DNA of 64,000 bases from Lepturacanthus savala (GCA_030544235.1 CM060466.1:5911092-5975091), one strand, 5' to 3'; counted from the stretch's first letter, positions 40,538-55,500 are shown. A program made the numbers and translations. Notes: generated by a model not told the origin, from the sequence alone.

Positions 40538-43500
40538 TTGTGTTGAATCTTCAGCTTTGGGAAACTGCTGAACATTTTAGTTGAATAATTGATTAGTTGC
40601 CAACTATTACACAAATCAACTATTTCAATAAATTGATTTAAATCAATTTTAAGAAAAACGTTCAAATGAACCTGTAACGGTGCATAAGAAGGTGTCTGAA
40701 AAGTTAAAAAAATCTAGCAATAAAGTCAAATTTGGTCATTTATATTGCCCAGAAGATAAGGTGACAACGTAACTTTTAACCCGTTTTCATTCGCTCACGG
40801 GGCAAGAGGGGGATAAATCATTTTCCAGGGCAACAATTTCCAGGATATTTGATCTTTTATTCTCATTTTCCATATGTTTTTCATGATTGGAAAAAAAATC
40901 GGTCAATCATTTTCCATGTTTTCCAGGACAAGTGGGAACTGCAGAAATGATTGTTTTAAAGCACTTTATAAATAAAGTTGAGTTGAGGTGTTGTGTGCAT
41001 GCTGCCTACCGGGATGCCCAGCACCATGGGGTCTACTGGCTGTCTGAAGGGCAGTGACTCAGGATCCTGCCTGTACAGAGACTCCAGAGTGGGCATCAGA
41101 GCCTGCCGCAACTCCTCGGGCTTAAAAACTGGAAGAAGCAAAAACAAGATTTACACACGTGCAGTGAGAAGAGGTAAAACGTTCACTGAAAGTCAAGCAC
41201 AAAAAAAAAAACATGAAGGCAGCCATTGCGACATGTATTCTTCCTTTTCTCTCATAAGTTTCCTGACATTTTCCGTTTTTGTCACCAAAACGCTCTACTT
41301 TTCTACTCCTGTCAAATTTATTCCTGATAAAATTCAGTATTAGCTTCAGAACTAAAAAAAGCTGCATATATCTGTGTGACGTCACCTGTTTCCAATACCA
41401 AATCGCCCAACAACTGAAACGTCTCGTCAACACCGACACTCGTTTCCTGGCGTCTGACTAACACAGGCTACATCGCCGGAGTTATTTTTTATTATTTCTG
41501 ACTCCAGCACATGTTGTTCCCTGTCTGCAAATCAGGCTTTGATGGAGTATCGTAATCTGTCGAGGATGTTCTACCAACGGGTGCACGGCCCTTTTATTAT
41601 TTGCGTAAATGCTGCAACGTTCAAAGAAGGCCTTAAAAAAAAAAAGGGGGGTGGGTTGGATAATGTCTAAAGTTATTGCCAGAATAATAATGTTGTGATA
41701 ATAAGTTTTAGCCAAATTCAAAATAAGTCATAAGTCACAGTTGGCAAAGCGTGGGTGTATTAACATTACTGGCAATGATGAAAACCCTCTCTGTTTACCG
41801 AGCAGATTTTGTTTCTATCAGTCCCAGATTTTATTCATCCCTTGGCATCGGACTCACTTTTCCTCCGTGACTGAGAGGGGGATGAGGAGGTTGTGCCGTT
41901 GGCTCCTCCCTCCTCCTCTTCTTTGGGCTCCGTCTTCATTTCCGGCTTTTTCTCCTCCACCTCCATTGGCTCGGGCTTTTCTTCTGGCTCTTCCTTCTTC
42001 ACCAGCGTCGAACCAGAGTCCTCCTCAGTCTGCAGACAAATGACAAAAACTCATTACACCACAGTAATATTTGCTTTCAAAGAGAGTAAAGATATACGAA
42101 AACAGATGACTGAAAGGTACCCAACTATGTAAAGATGGCTTGTTGGGCAAAAGGCTAAAATAACACCACAAAGTTAGGCTGCATGGTTCCTTTGAACCTT
42201 CTCTGTGTTCATGTGTGAATCAGAATCTTTGTTCTTTTCTCATATTTACAAGACTACTTCTTTATTTGGTATCACATAGTATTATAACAGCAGTGTAATT
42301 ATACAACACTAAAATAGAACATGAGGTTTGACAGTCCCTGTACAATGACTACAATTATTAATAATGTCTGACTGGCACTGATGATGAAAAAGAAAGTTTC
42401 TTGCAACATCAAATTCATTTTTATGAGCAATGATCAGTAATTTGCTCATTTTTAAGATGTCAATTTATTTTTTTTTGCCAATCAACTTTTCGGGTTATTG
42501 TCTAAATTAGCAAAAACTGTCTAGTTCTGATGATTAGTGGACTAATAATCGTTTCATTTTTCATTTGAGCGGAGCTTGGTGCGTTGTCATGCTGTGTGAG
42601 CACAGTTGGAACTACCCGTTGTATAATTAAATATGTATTATTGGGCATTTTAAAAAGTGATTAGTCAAAACAAATCGTGCAATAATTAGTTAAATTTGTT
42701 TTATTTGATTGACAGCCCTATTTTAAACATAATGTTACCCATTTTTTTTTACCTAGACTAATGAGATGAAAACTGCACTTGGATTACTAGCTCAGATCTG
42801 CCATCCCTAAAAGAAATTAATGAGTCCACATTCCTCCATGACTATTAATTGATTTTTTAAAAATATTTTCAGGTATTGTACAAACCTATGAGGAGATCAA
42901 AACGTGTACATATTGGCAGGTCTGTTACTTATAGACAAGTCTGTTGAATCGATGTGTATAACATATTAAACATATTAGTCAAATGATAAATTTATAGCCA
43001 ATATATAGATTGATTATTCAAAATTAGGATTTAAAATTGAGCTATTCAAGCTCCACCGGATTTATTTGGTCTAAAAATGTCAAGCGGATGACTCAGTGGG
43101 AGGAGAGGATGCCAAATGCAGCACGAACTCACAAAGAGACAAATTAATCAGTCTTAAGTGTACTTGAGCACGTCCTGCAGCTTCAACCCACCTCCATCCT
43201 GGGCTCAGTTTTGCCGCCAGCGGCCTCAAAGTCCTGTTGGTCATGGTGCGGTTCCGTCTTGACCTCCTGGACGGGCAGGTCGGCGCTGGCGGCCGAGGCC
43301 GGTGTGGGCACCCGGTTATCCAGGCTGGCCCCTGGTTGAGCTGGCAGCTGAAACACAGGACGAAAAGACGATATATGAGGCTTTTGCGACAGCTTCAATG
43401 TTTTCCCTTTTCTTTTTGCATGCAGGGCTCAAGCTACACCTCCCATATGCATGGCATTCCTCCCTTAAAGATGAAAGATGCGACATTCCCGCTGTGACGG

Positions 43501-46500
43501 ATGCTCAAAACAGTGGTGAAGATGCAGTTATCAGACAAGAGGGGTGAATGTGGATGGGACGGGTTTGGTACATGGCAGTCAAGAGGGATGGGAGTTTACA
43601 GGGTGGGTGGGGGGTGGTCAGAGTGGAGGACATGCGGACAGCTCAGTCTCACCGGCGTGGTAGGGGGCTGGGGCGGCGGCTGCGTCTGTGCCGCCGCTGG
43701 GAGCTCCGCCTGGGTTTGGGGCTGGGTGGGACGGGGCGGGGTGGCGCCCTGAGCTGGGGCGGGGCCGGGGAGGGTGGGGGTGGAGCTGCGGCTGGAGGGC
43801 TGGGGGTGCGGCAGGTTAGTGGCCCCCCCAGCCGTGGAGGTGGAGGAGGCGGCGGCGGGCGGAGGCGTGGAGCGCAAGGGGGTTTGGGAGGAGGCTAGCT
43901 GAGGGCCCAGCGAGGGGCCAAGTGCATTCATGGGGAGGTTAGCGCTCTGCTGCTGCTGCTGCTGGAGAGAAAGGATACACACACAGAGGGAAGGCAGACA
44001 GACACACACACACACACACACACACGATAAGCAGACAATACATAGTTATAAAGGTCAAACAAACACCAAACAGAAATCTGGGTTTAGAGAGCACCTCGTG
44101 ATTGGTATGAGAACAATTCAAGAGCAATTAGTGTGCATGATTGGTTAAAGTGGTTGAGTTCAGGACCTCAGCAGCTAGTTGGAATTAGCACAACTTTATT
44201 GAATTTCTGAAGGGGGACAGCAAGCTCACAGCATCTCCAAACACACATCCTCCCGACGCTCTTCGTGACTCACCTGGGTGACGGCGGCCTGGGCGGGCGG
44301 CTGGCCCATGCCGGGCCCCACGGTGACGTTCATGGCGCCGGTCGCGGCGATGGCGGCGGATCCTGGAGGGAACTGGGTCTGAGCCAGGAACTGTCCTTGG
44401 TTGGCTGTCTGGCCCACCATGTTGCCACCGCCATGACCAGTCATCATGCCCTGGGCTTGGGGCATCCTGGAGGGTGACATGCCCATCTACAGGTAGGAAA
44501 AGAAAATGTTACCCCTGAATTCTTCAAGTGGTTCCACTGACCAAACCAAAAACATCAGCCGTCACCGGGATTATTCACATCATTGGCAGCAGAATAATAG
44601 CAACACTGTTTATTTGTGCATGTGTCAATCACTGGTTCTTGTTTTTGCGATAATAAATAAATAAATCTGAGCTTTTTTTTTTCTTTTTTTAGTTCCCTGC
44701 ATATTTGGTTTCTTGTAATTTATGTCCTCCGGGGAAAAAAGGCATTTAAATGAATGAAAAAGGAATCATGTTTATTCTTCTGACTTTTTTTGTCCATTTG
44801 TTGATGGACAACATTGTGTTGCTTTATTTAATTTGTGATTCAAATTATTTACTTTTTCCATTTGAAGTTTCCCCTCCAGACATGTTATAAATTCTGAAAA
44901 AAAAGAACACTCTACTTTGATTAATGTTATTTCAAATGATTTCCCCCCATAAACAAGGCTGGAAGCACATCTGCTTCTTCCTCATTCAAAAAGTCTGGAT
45001 CCACAAAGCCCCACCCACCAGCACAGTGTGCTTCCTGCTTCTTGTGCAGCCCTGTTTGCCTCCAGCTCTGTCAGCTTAGCCGTTAGCTTCGTTAGCCAAA
45101 ACACCTGCAGGACCCTGCTGGCGCTCTGTCCCAGTGACCTCGGAGAGGAAGTACTGCAGAGCGGATAATCTCCCGCTGTTTATTCGGATAATCACCGCTG
45201 ACGGTGGTGAGCCTGCCGTTATCGCCTGCCCTGCTCCGTCCTGGAGAGGTCGTGCTGCGGTCCGGACAGCCTCCCGCTGTTCATTCAGCCCCGGGCCTGA
45301 GCTGTGGTAAGAAAACTGCAGATACCACGGAATAAACAGCTGGAAAATCCTCCTCTCCGTAGCACCCCTTTCCTGGAGACACTGGGACTGAGCCGGGTGC
45401 TGCGAACTGAGTCGATGCGGGCAGCGTTAGCGACGCAAACGATAGTTTCCTTTTGATTTGCGATGTCTCAAATATAGTCCGTCTGTAGTTCAGATATTAG
45501 AGTGCAGAGAAAACGTTCCCTTCAGAAAAGGAACATGAAAACACCCCCCTAGTGGCACGTTTTGCACATATCCAAGTTAGTACAGTTGAGGTACAACAAT
45601 TTACATCGGGGACATGAACATAAGAAAAACACATTTTGTCCTCCAGACAACTGAGAAGCTTATTTTCCAACAAATATTCGTCCTGCTTTATTGTTATTTC
45701 CAACAAATGTAAATGATCCGTTTGAAAAAGCAGTGTTTCCCACACATAGACCAATCTGTGGTGCAGCGCCACAGAATGAAAACAGAATGCCACAAACTGA
45801 CTCCGCCTTTTTTTTGTCTTCCACCATTTGGATTCTGTCATTCCTCCCTCCTGGCACCGTACAATGTTACTTGGTCTGTGGAAACACTGAGACTAGATTG
45901 TAATATATAGCATTCCTGGATTTATTTTAAAGTTATTTAAGTTAATTTAAACTTTGTCCCCTTTTAATCAGCTGTTTTAAATTGTATCTTAATGCTTTTA
46001 ATGTTTTATGTAAAGCAATTTGAATTACCTTGCTGTTGAAATGTGCTATACAAATAATCTTGCCTTAAGTTTTTATTTTCACCTGAAAATGTTTGGAAAT
46101 CGTCACAAATGCTCAAATTCCCATTAGTGCTACTGTTGTTATTATTAGTTTTTTATGCCTAAAGGCGTGTCGCCCTCCTCACCGCTGGGACGGAGCTCAT
46201 GTTCACTTGCTGTGGGTGGTTCATGGGTGAAGCAGCTCGGGCTCCCATGGGTGCCTGTGATATCTGGGCGTTGGGCAGAGCCATGTGGTTGAACTGGTTG
46301 ATTCCTGTAGAGAAGAGCGGACCACAATAACCCTCCAGTTCAAGTACAAACCTTTGTCATGTACGTCAGACCATGAGTTTAGCTTCAGCAGGTGGCATCT
46401 CTGAGCATTTTAAAAATGTCGTTTAACTTTCATCATCTCCGTTTTGAGTGTATACGTGGGATTAACTTCTTCTTTAGATGTTTTATTTCATTTGCAACTC

Positions 46501-49500
46501 TAGATAATCTCACCAACTATTTCTCATTTTAACACGATGACTTTTCTCACGATTTTCTCATTCATTTTTGTCATTTTCACATTTTTCTCTCTCAGTTGCC
46601 AGTTATTTAAATTGACCCTTACAACATAATCTGAATATGGAAAGACCATGTATGACATGTAAAACGTACCTTGTGAAACCTGCATGCGATTCATGATTTG
46701 GTTTGGCATGTTGGGCAGAGGAACAGGTCCATCTGGAGAAAAGAGAAAAATGACCCAAAAGTCAGTATTAAGAACCACGTAACAAGCTGAAAATAGTGTC
46801 ATTAAATGCCTACACTGCAGTTTTCTATCCCAGAGTATTCTCAGCTTCTCAAAGGATTGAATACATCTATTGAATCCATGATAAATGCAGCAGGATGTAG
46901 AAAATATAGATCAAATTTTCTTTCATGATAACTATTATTTTATATTTAGTGGATTTTCTGATAAATCTATAAACCCTGTTGGTTAAATCTTTTCCGGATG
47001 ACAAATCTCTACCATCTCGAAGGCATGTACCGGTATATAGGAATATCAGGATTATCCAAATCCACCATTCAGTTTTATACATGTACAGCTACATTCACAG
47101 ATTCCCTCTGCAATGATCAGCAGCAGCCTCGCCCCTGAGGAGAGCGGCATGGTTCAGCAGACACACAGCTGACCTGTCTGTGGGAGGGTAAAGGCTGAAT
47201 TATACCAGCGTGCCCTAAGCCGTGAGCATTTATTGTGAGCTGACAAAACACCAGTTGGTGGTGGGGTCACTATGCCGCTATGTTGAGTTTCTTTTGGCTT
47301 CTCTTTGTACTAGAAACCTTGGCGAATGGGACTGAGTGGAGTTGGGAGCAAAGAAAACTTTCTCACTGAAATAACTGCAATGCAGAAAAGAATAAAATAT
47401 GTCAGAGATCTGTTTGCATGTACGGAGTCAATACAATGCAGAAGCATGAATCAAATAAAGGCCTGGGCTTTTTTTAAACCAAATATTTTCAGCCATCGTT
47501 TAAAACAGAAACTACCGAAACTGTAATACCACGCCAGGCCAATAGAGGCCGATTAGCAAAAATGTCAAATAACCACGTGGAATTTAAAAACATAGGCGCA
47601 TCTACCCGAGACATGTCCGCCATCATTGATGCGCAACTGCAACCATTGTTTTTGTCTGAGAGCATGCGTGAACCGCAAACTCAATCTGATATTATCCAGT
47701 TAGATAAATCTCTGGATAAGTGCAGTGTTGGTGTGGATCAGAGGCCGAATTGGATAGAAAAGTGTGAGGATAAAAGAAAACAATTATCTAGACTTGTGTA
47801 GTTGGGGCCTAAATAGTCGGTTGATTGCAATTCGAGGACAGAATGTTTTGTCAGTGGTTGAGTTGAAGAGTGGGAACTTCCCCATTTGGAGTCGTGATGA
47901 TAGCTCTAGGTACCACTAACTTCAATGTTTCAGCTGCAGTGAGCAGCTGAGGTTGGAAAGAAATAAATATATTGGGACAATGGCTTTCTTTTCACAGTCA
48001 AAATACAAACACTCATTTCGACTTGCAATGGAAATCATGACACGGTGATTGCTGCGGTCGACTCGAGCTGGGCAAATATATCAACTTAAATAGTTTTGCA
48101 GCCAAGAATGATTTCTCCCAGCAACCAAGATGTTAATACTTGATTGTGCATAAAATATCAGGCACTTTATGTTTATCGGTGATAAAACAAATGCATTTTC
48201 CTTGTGTACAAGACTTGTGTAAAAAACTCTTTTGGGGGCATCAGGGTTCCCACTCCTAACCTGACTTTTACCGGACATTTTCAGCCACTACAGAGACAAG
48301 TTATCACGTCACCCATTAATGCGTTCCCCTTTATGTGTGCCTTAAAATGGGAAACATTTTATTTATTAACATGTACCTCTATTATATTTTATTTAGTATT
48401 CTATTGTATGTAAGCCACAATAAAGACTTTGAATAAAGTCAATTTGACTGTCTGATAGCTTTAATGCTAATTTAGCTATGATAAATCACATGCATTTATA
48501 CTAACAGTAACTAAATAGGGTAATTTAAGTTTTAAATCCTATGATTTTCCAGGATAACTTAATATTTCCCAAGACATTTGACCACTTTTCTCATTTCCCT
48601 TAATTGTGCCGCTTTAAGTGAAGTGATAGACAGGAAATAAGGGTGGAGAAATGGGTATGACATGCAACAAAGGTCCCTGGCTCTAATCAAACTAGGGACA
48701 TTTCAGTTATTTAGCATGTGCAGTAACCATTTCTACTATCTGGCTAGCAGAGCTGCATTGAGGAGAACATTTAGACTCACTCTGTGGCCTGGGGCCCATG
48801 GCACCAGGCTGGGGGAGGCTGGGCTGCTGGGCCCCCTGTGCGGCCAATGGTGCCTGGTTGATGATCTGCTTCTGTAGCCTGGAGCGCCTTTTCTCCTCCA
48901 GTTCCTTTTGGATTTTATAGATCTTCTCAGCCAGGAAGTGATAGTACTCATCCTGTAAAGAGCGGAGGGAGGGAAGTGGACGGAAACAGTACAGTTGATA
49001 ACCAATCTACAATGAACTCTGAGGCCTTTATAAAGGCTGTATTTAGTGTTTATGGCTCTGATAAGGAGAGGTCGATTCAGAACACCTACCCGGCTGTTCG
49101 CTGACTCGTACATGTCACCCTCCACCTTCCTGGCGTACGCCACCAGGTTCTCCATTCGCCTGTCCTTCAAAGCTGCCGGGTCGGGGGTTGGGAATATGGC
49201 TTGAACTCTGAAATGAATTTTAGAAACTTATAGAACGCTTCTTTTGAACAGTCAAAGAGGATTGACATTAAAATAAGAGAAGTGGTTCGTCAAAAATGAA
49301 AAAGGAATTAAGGAAAAGCCAGTCTGAACAAAACAGGTGGGTTTAAAGGAGAGATTTGACTTCTTGTGCACTTACAGTTTGTGTACGAGGTGATTGCGCA
49401 GGTCCTGAGTGACGTGCTCGTGCCAGGATTTCCTGGTGCCTGTGGCAGAGATGGGTGCCGCTGTGGGGAGGTTGCCCATCGAGCCCACGGCCGACCCGTC

Positions 49501-52500
49501 TGACAGCAGCTGACTGGAGGGGGAGACGGGACGAGGAGGACAGACGAAAGGTGAGAGATTGTGCACGGCTTTCATTATAGCGTTACATTTCTACTAGCAA
49601 CTGCACAAAAATCCATGAACATATGAATCGGTCAAGCAGCTACATACAAAAGGTCTTGCAACAACACGAGGGGAGTTATTATAAACCGGATATTATTGGT
49701 GTGGACTGACTTGTTAGTGTTGAGTGTGTTGGGAAGGGAGTCTGTGTGCAGGTTGGTCTGTTCTGAAGTGGTCACGCCCATTGTCGCACCTCCCAGAGCC
49801 ATCTGGTTACCTGTAAATACAAAAAAACACGCTGTGAGCAAACGCTGTCTGGATTTAATAATCAAGGTTGGTGTGGAAAGTTGATCCAACCAAGTTTCTC
49901 TGGTTAATTAACCCTCCGTCTGTATATCAGCATGGATGAAGCCTGATGTCTGGGTCTTTTCTAGGACTAGAGCTCTAGAACTAAGCAGAACCCCATGATC
50001 TAGACCTAGTTAGTCAGGAGTTCATCCTACAGCAACATGATCCACATCCTACCTCTGGGCTGTCACATCATTATCAGATGACACATTAAACTATGACAAT
50101 TTATAGAAAAACTGATAAATCAAGGTGTTCCACTGGTGGCGTGCATGCATACATATATATATAAAGATACCAAAGTGGCAGCTTGATAACGTTATCAGAG
50201 GACACAATGTAGGAAGTTTGCAAACAGCACTGAGGGATTATCAAAATAATATTAAAGAAATCAGCGTGGTGGATTTTACCAAGTGCGTTGATGGATCTCA
50301 TCTGCTGTGGGAGCTGCTGGGCCTGGGCGTTCTGGGCTCCTGCCGTCTGTCCTGGGCCCAGGGCCTGCTGGGTCTGGGCCTGCCCGGTGGCCTGGCTGCT
50401 GTAGGGCAGCCCAAGTGCTGCGTAAGCTCTCTGCATGGAGCTGGGGTCTATGGGGGCTGAGGTATTGATGGTGGGAGCGCTGGGCTGGCCCACACCAACC
50501 GAGGACATGGGGTTCTGGAGGCCCGTGTTGGGGGAGCTCAGCATGGCTGATGGAGCGAAGAGATGGAGCGGTTGGTCAAAATCACCTAAACACAGCTGTA
50601 CTCTGTATATCAGTGGTTCTCAAACTTCTTCACATCACAGACCCTAAAACTCACATAAACCTCATCTATTTGTTTTTAGATGCTTTATAACAAAGTGTAG
50701 GGAACCTGAGGCCCGAAACCTCCATGATCAAAAGTAAATAAATGACTGTACATGCTCATATTTATTTAATGTTACATTTAATTAATTAATTACACAAAAT
50801 TAATTTGAGTATTAGTTTCCATTATTTATCCATTAATTTATTCATATTTAATTGTATTTATGTATTCATTCTCTGCATTTGTTTTCACCAATATAAAATG
50901 GAATGTAAATTTGATACTCAATAAATTTATGTGCAAACAGAAAATAATACGCAAATATTAAATGAAGTAGAATTTTTATTATGGCAGTCCTCCATACAAA
51001 TGGTCCTACATTCAATCATTGTGTTACTTATGGGTGGAATTAATTTGATTTAATTTTTTATTTGGCATTAGGCATAAGCGTAAACAGGCAGTATATGGAA
51101 TAGAAAAATAACAGATAAGGTGAAAGTTGGAGAAGAGGCTAACGGAAACAACATTTTTAGCCTCTTGGATTGTCATATATACAGCACAGCAGCATAAAAT
51201 GGATAAATAAAGCACAAAATTAAGACCCCCTGGCAGCCCCTCAAGGGCCCATGGGCGTCCCTGGACCCCCCTTTGAGAACCACAGCCCTAAATTAGCAGC
51301 TGGCAATGTCGACCGTCTTTAAATACGGGAATACTCCACTCATGCACCAGCTGCAGTAAACAAAATGCAAATGTTGCTATGGTGTGCCAAGCCCAATACA
51401 TATATATGTACAACAGGATTCTATTTAGGTGAAAACGTGGCATGGAGGTCTAATACTTGCTGTGTTACAGGTGATACAAAACACACATGAATGTACACGG
51501 TGACCTCTGGCACGATCAAGTCATAACATGGCAGCGGGATACAGTGGGAACATTAATGCGAAGCTAAACGCTGCGGAGGCCTGAATATGTGCACGACGTC
51601 CCTTTAGGGGACGGCGCATTAGCATATTTTTCAGGGTTCAGGCAGTGGTCGTGGCTTAAAAAGCGCTCAAGTTTGTGCAAAGACAAAAATCAGAGGAGGC
51701 AGAACAAAGAAATACAGGGCTCTGTTTGCGTTGGCGGGAGCGAGCACGAGCCCCGGCGTCATGGTCTTTAACGCGCGAGCCAGACGGGGACAGAACAACA
51801 CTGGAATGCTCCGAGTGATGAAAGCTGCTGAGCAGAGCGGCCAATTAAAGAGAAATAACAAGAGAGACGAGAAAAAAAAAAAAGAGGGAAAGGAGTTCGA
51901 AAACGTAACGAGGTAATGCGGGAGAAATACCAGAAACTACTCTTCTCTCGGCGAAGGCATAAACCCATGACAACCGTTACATGGAGAGAGAAAACAAACC
52001 AAAAAACAGTAAGAAAAAAGCCGTTTGAGGCGGAGCGAGTGTCAAACTGGGCTCTGTTTTATTGGGGAGTCGCAGTAAACAGCCCGACAGCCAATGGCTC
52101 AGCGGGACATCTGTAGCACACACTCTCCGTTTCCTCCCTCTCTGCCTTCATCACACGCTTATCCCTCCTGTGTGTCAGATTACAAACCCAGCAGGACCAC
52201 GCTCTTACTCATCGAGTGCTTTTAGTCATCGTGGCGGAGAAACAAATCTAGAGATAAACGGACCGAGCTTTAGGAGGCAACACACACACACACACACACG
52301 CTTTCTGCACATCAACATCCTTAAAAAACAAAACAAGCTGGTTTAATTCTTCCTTAAGCCGTTACTATGGACTATTAAGAGGTCAATGCACTACAATAAA
52401 GACTAAATAATGACTGAAGTAAAGATTAATGCTGTTGTGAAATGAGCCCGAAGCTGGAGCCTTGATGTTCTGCTTAATTCAATTAACTTAGTGGTTCTCA

Positions 52501-55500
52501 AAGTGGGGTCCAGGGACCCCCCAGGGGTCCCCGAGATGGTTCCAGGGGGTCCCCCAGCAAAAAGGAGAATAATTTATTGTAATTATAAGTCCATCCATAA
52601 ATAAAACAATGACATTTTTTGTCATGAGTTTTTATTATTACCTTTATTATTACCTTTATAGGGTACCCTACCCCAACCCCACCACCACACAGGTCATGGC
52701 CATGGGTTTCACACACTTTAATGTCTAAAAGCAAAAATCTGATGGGGAACCCTGGGACAAAATCTTATCAGATGGGGGTCTCTGGTCTAATTTGTGCCAG
52801 TTTAGGGGTCCTTGACAATAAAATGGTTGAGAATTAATTAATTCATCACCGTATTGTGTTATTTGGGGTTAAGTTGAGCACTTTAACATTGCGGATCATA
52901 GCTACTTGTACTTACGCTGCTGGGTGCGCTTGTCGCTGGCGTTCTTCAGCGGCAGGCAGACGGGACAGTCGTGTCGTGTGCAATTTTTCCAGTGGGAGAT
53001 GATCTGTCTGGACGACGCACAGTGAGCCACTGCAAATAAAAAAAAGAAGGCACAGAGGATTAGATTCTTTATGTTGAACTTGATTTTATTTAGTTACCGT
53101 GGAACAAAGCCCCTGCTCTGGGGTTGTACCTTCTAAAGATATAGGAATTTTAATGGAAGGGTTTGACTGATTGTTGCCAACTGGTCAAACCGGTAGAAAG
53201 AAATAAATTCATTAAATTTAATTAGTTTTTAATCTATCATTTACTGTCTGCAGATTTTTGTTTTTATTAATCTAATACATTCAACTCACACATCATAGCA
53301 CATCAGGATGTCTCTTGCAAATAACCACAATAATTTAAACTGTAAATAGGAAATCGACTGAATCAAGCGACAGATTGAAGCACGGATTTGGTGAATCGTG
53401 ACTATGATGTAAGGATGGTCCGCTGTTACGTTAGAAAAAGAAAATGGACTCGCCCAGAAAAAAAAAAAAAACGCCCAAAACTCTAAAGGATCTCAGGTTC
53501 ACCTCATTGCACTGATTTCCACTGTTGGACGGCTGTGCGTTTGGCTCAGTGGAAAGAGAATCTAAACCATATTTCCTGCTGTGCGTCTGAACTAACTGAG
53601 TCACTCCATTTCATCTGTGGGCCAGGCTAAGGTGCTAGCAGCTAATCTGACAAGAAAATCACATGCAGGATAGAATCAGCTTTGCTCGCCGTCTAAGTGC
53701 TGCTGCAAATACAGTTACTACATGGCTTCAAGCTTCAAGCGCAAATAAACACAATTAAACTTTATTATCTTTGTAACAATGCCAGTGCTGCTGGCAACGG
53801 CCCAAACATAGCAGGGCCGTCGTTATTGGTGGTTTTCTGTAGATTCAGTATGCGGCGATAAACAAAGATAAGGCCTAAGATTTAGTTCCAGAGCCAAACC
53901 AAGCACTAGTCATACCACAGACTCCACAGTCCCTCTGGGTGAGAATGAACTAAGCCAACAGACATCGGTTAAATCTTAAATCTTACAGATGATAGCTGTG
54001 TCGGGGGAACAAAAACTCCCTCCGCAGTGATTTCAGTGGCAGTGAGACGCAGAGGAAATGAGCTGGCACGCAGGGAGCCCAGACACAGGCTCCTTCACAC
54101 TTAACACACCTCGGCCCAGGAGCGTGTTTGTCTTTACATTTTATTTTTTTGCTTTTAAGCATTGAAGTCCGAGAGCGCCGCGACGACACAGAGCCAAATT
54201 GTATGGAGAGTCGCTCGAGTGGGAGTTTTTTTTTTTTCTTCTTCTTCATAAAAGCAACGACGGCGCTGATGTAGGAGGGAGAGGAGCAGGGTCTGGTGCT
54301 CAGGAGCAAAAAACGAAAAAAAACATTTTCTCTGTCTGGACAAAAAAGAAAAAAAAGAAAAAAGAAAAATCAGTGAATGGAAGAGCAGCAGACTGATGCT
54401 CACAAAAGGCAAGTAGAGCGAGCAGGTGGGAGGTGAGTGGTGTGTTTTCTGAATGGATGGAACCCCCCTCCCCTCCCATTGCTGTGGATTACACAGTCAC
54501 ATGGTGTGACCAATGAGGAGTGAAGGGAAGCCTGTGTCTGTGCTACTGACCTCCCCATGGAGACCAGCTAAAGAATCAAGAAATCAAGAGAAGAGTTGCC
54601 TAAAGCTGGACAACTACTGGGTTATAAATTACGTGATGAGACTATATCTTCATCCAGCCCCATGCAGATCTTTTCAGGTGTTTTTAGATGTATTTACACC
54701 ATTTCTCGTTGATCCTCAAAGGTCTGCTGTGACCATTATTCACTATGATGAAGCCACAGATAGATTTCTATATTGTGGATTGATTCAAGTTACTTTTATG
54801 GGTGTTTTTATTGTTTATTTGTCCAACTGGACAATTATCTCTATAGCACACAACCAACAGGTTGGAAAAGAGACGGCTGACGTTTCAAAGTTTTGAGTGA
54901 CCTTATGTTGAAGAGTGTAGCATAAATGAGATGGACATTCAGAGGTCAGTGGTTCTCAAATTGGGGTCCAGGGACCCCCGGGGGTCCTTTAAAAGGTGCC
55001 AGGTGGTCCCCAGAAAAAAGGAGAATCATTTATTTTCACTATAATTCTACAACAACAGTATGTAGGACAATTTGTATAGAGGACTGGCATAATTAAATAC
55101 AATTTAATTTGTAGTATTTATTTCTAAATATTTGTGTATTATTTTGCACATGAAATTAAATTATTTTCAAATTTGATTTTCTGTTTTAAATAGAGGTAAA
55201 AATGAATGGGTGAATAAATAAATACATTTAAAACTTAAATAAAATGGAATATTATATAAATGTGAAGAAATACACAAATAAATGAATTGCAAAATTAAAT
55301 AAATATGGACATTTACTGTTATATTTATTTATGTACCGAGTCATTTATTTATCTTTGATAATGGCCGTTTCAGTCCTCCATAATTTTGGCCTTGGATTTC
55401 TGACATTCTCTTTTATAAAACATCTTCAATCTCAGTAATACCAGTAATGCACTGCCCAATAACGTGATGTATCCTGGATCACATCACCGTGCAGTAAATT

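Noticed and set aside
54513..54896. 127-codon plus-strand frame in crebbp intron 4
   Set aside because: Composition is plausible, but I see no recognised domain, repeat ends or promoter, and it lies in intronic sequence.
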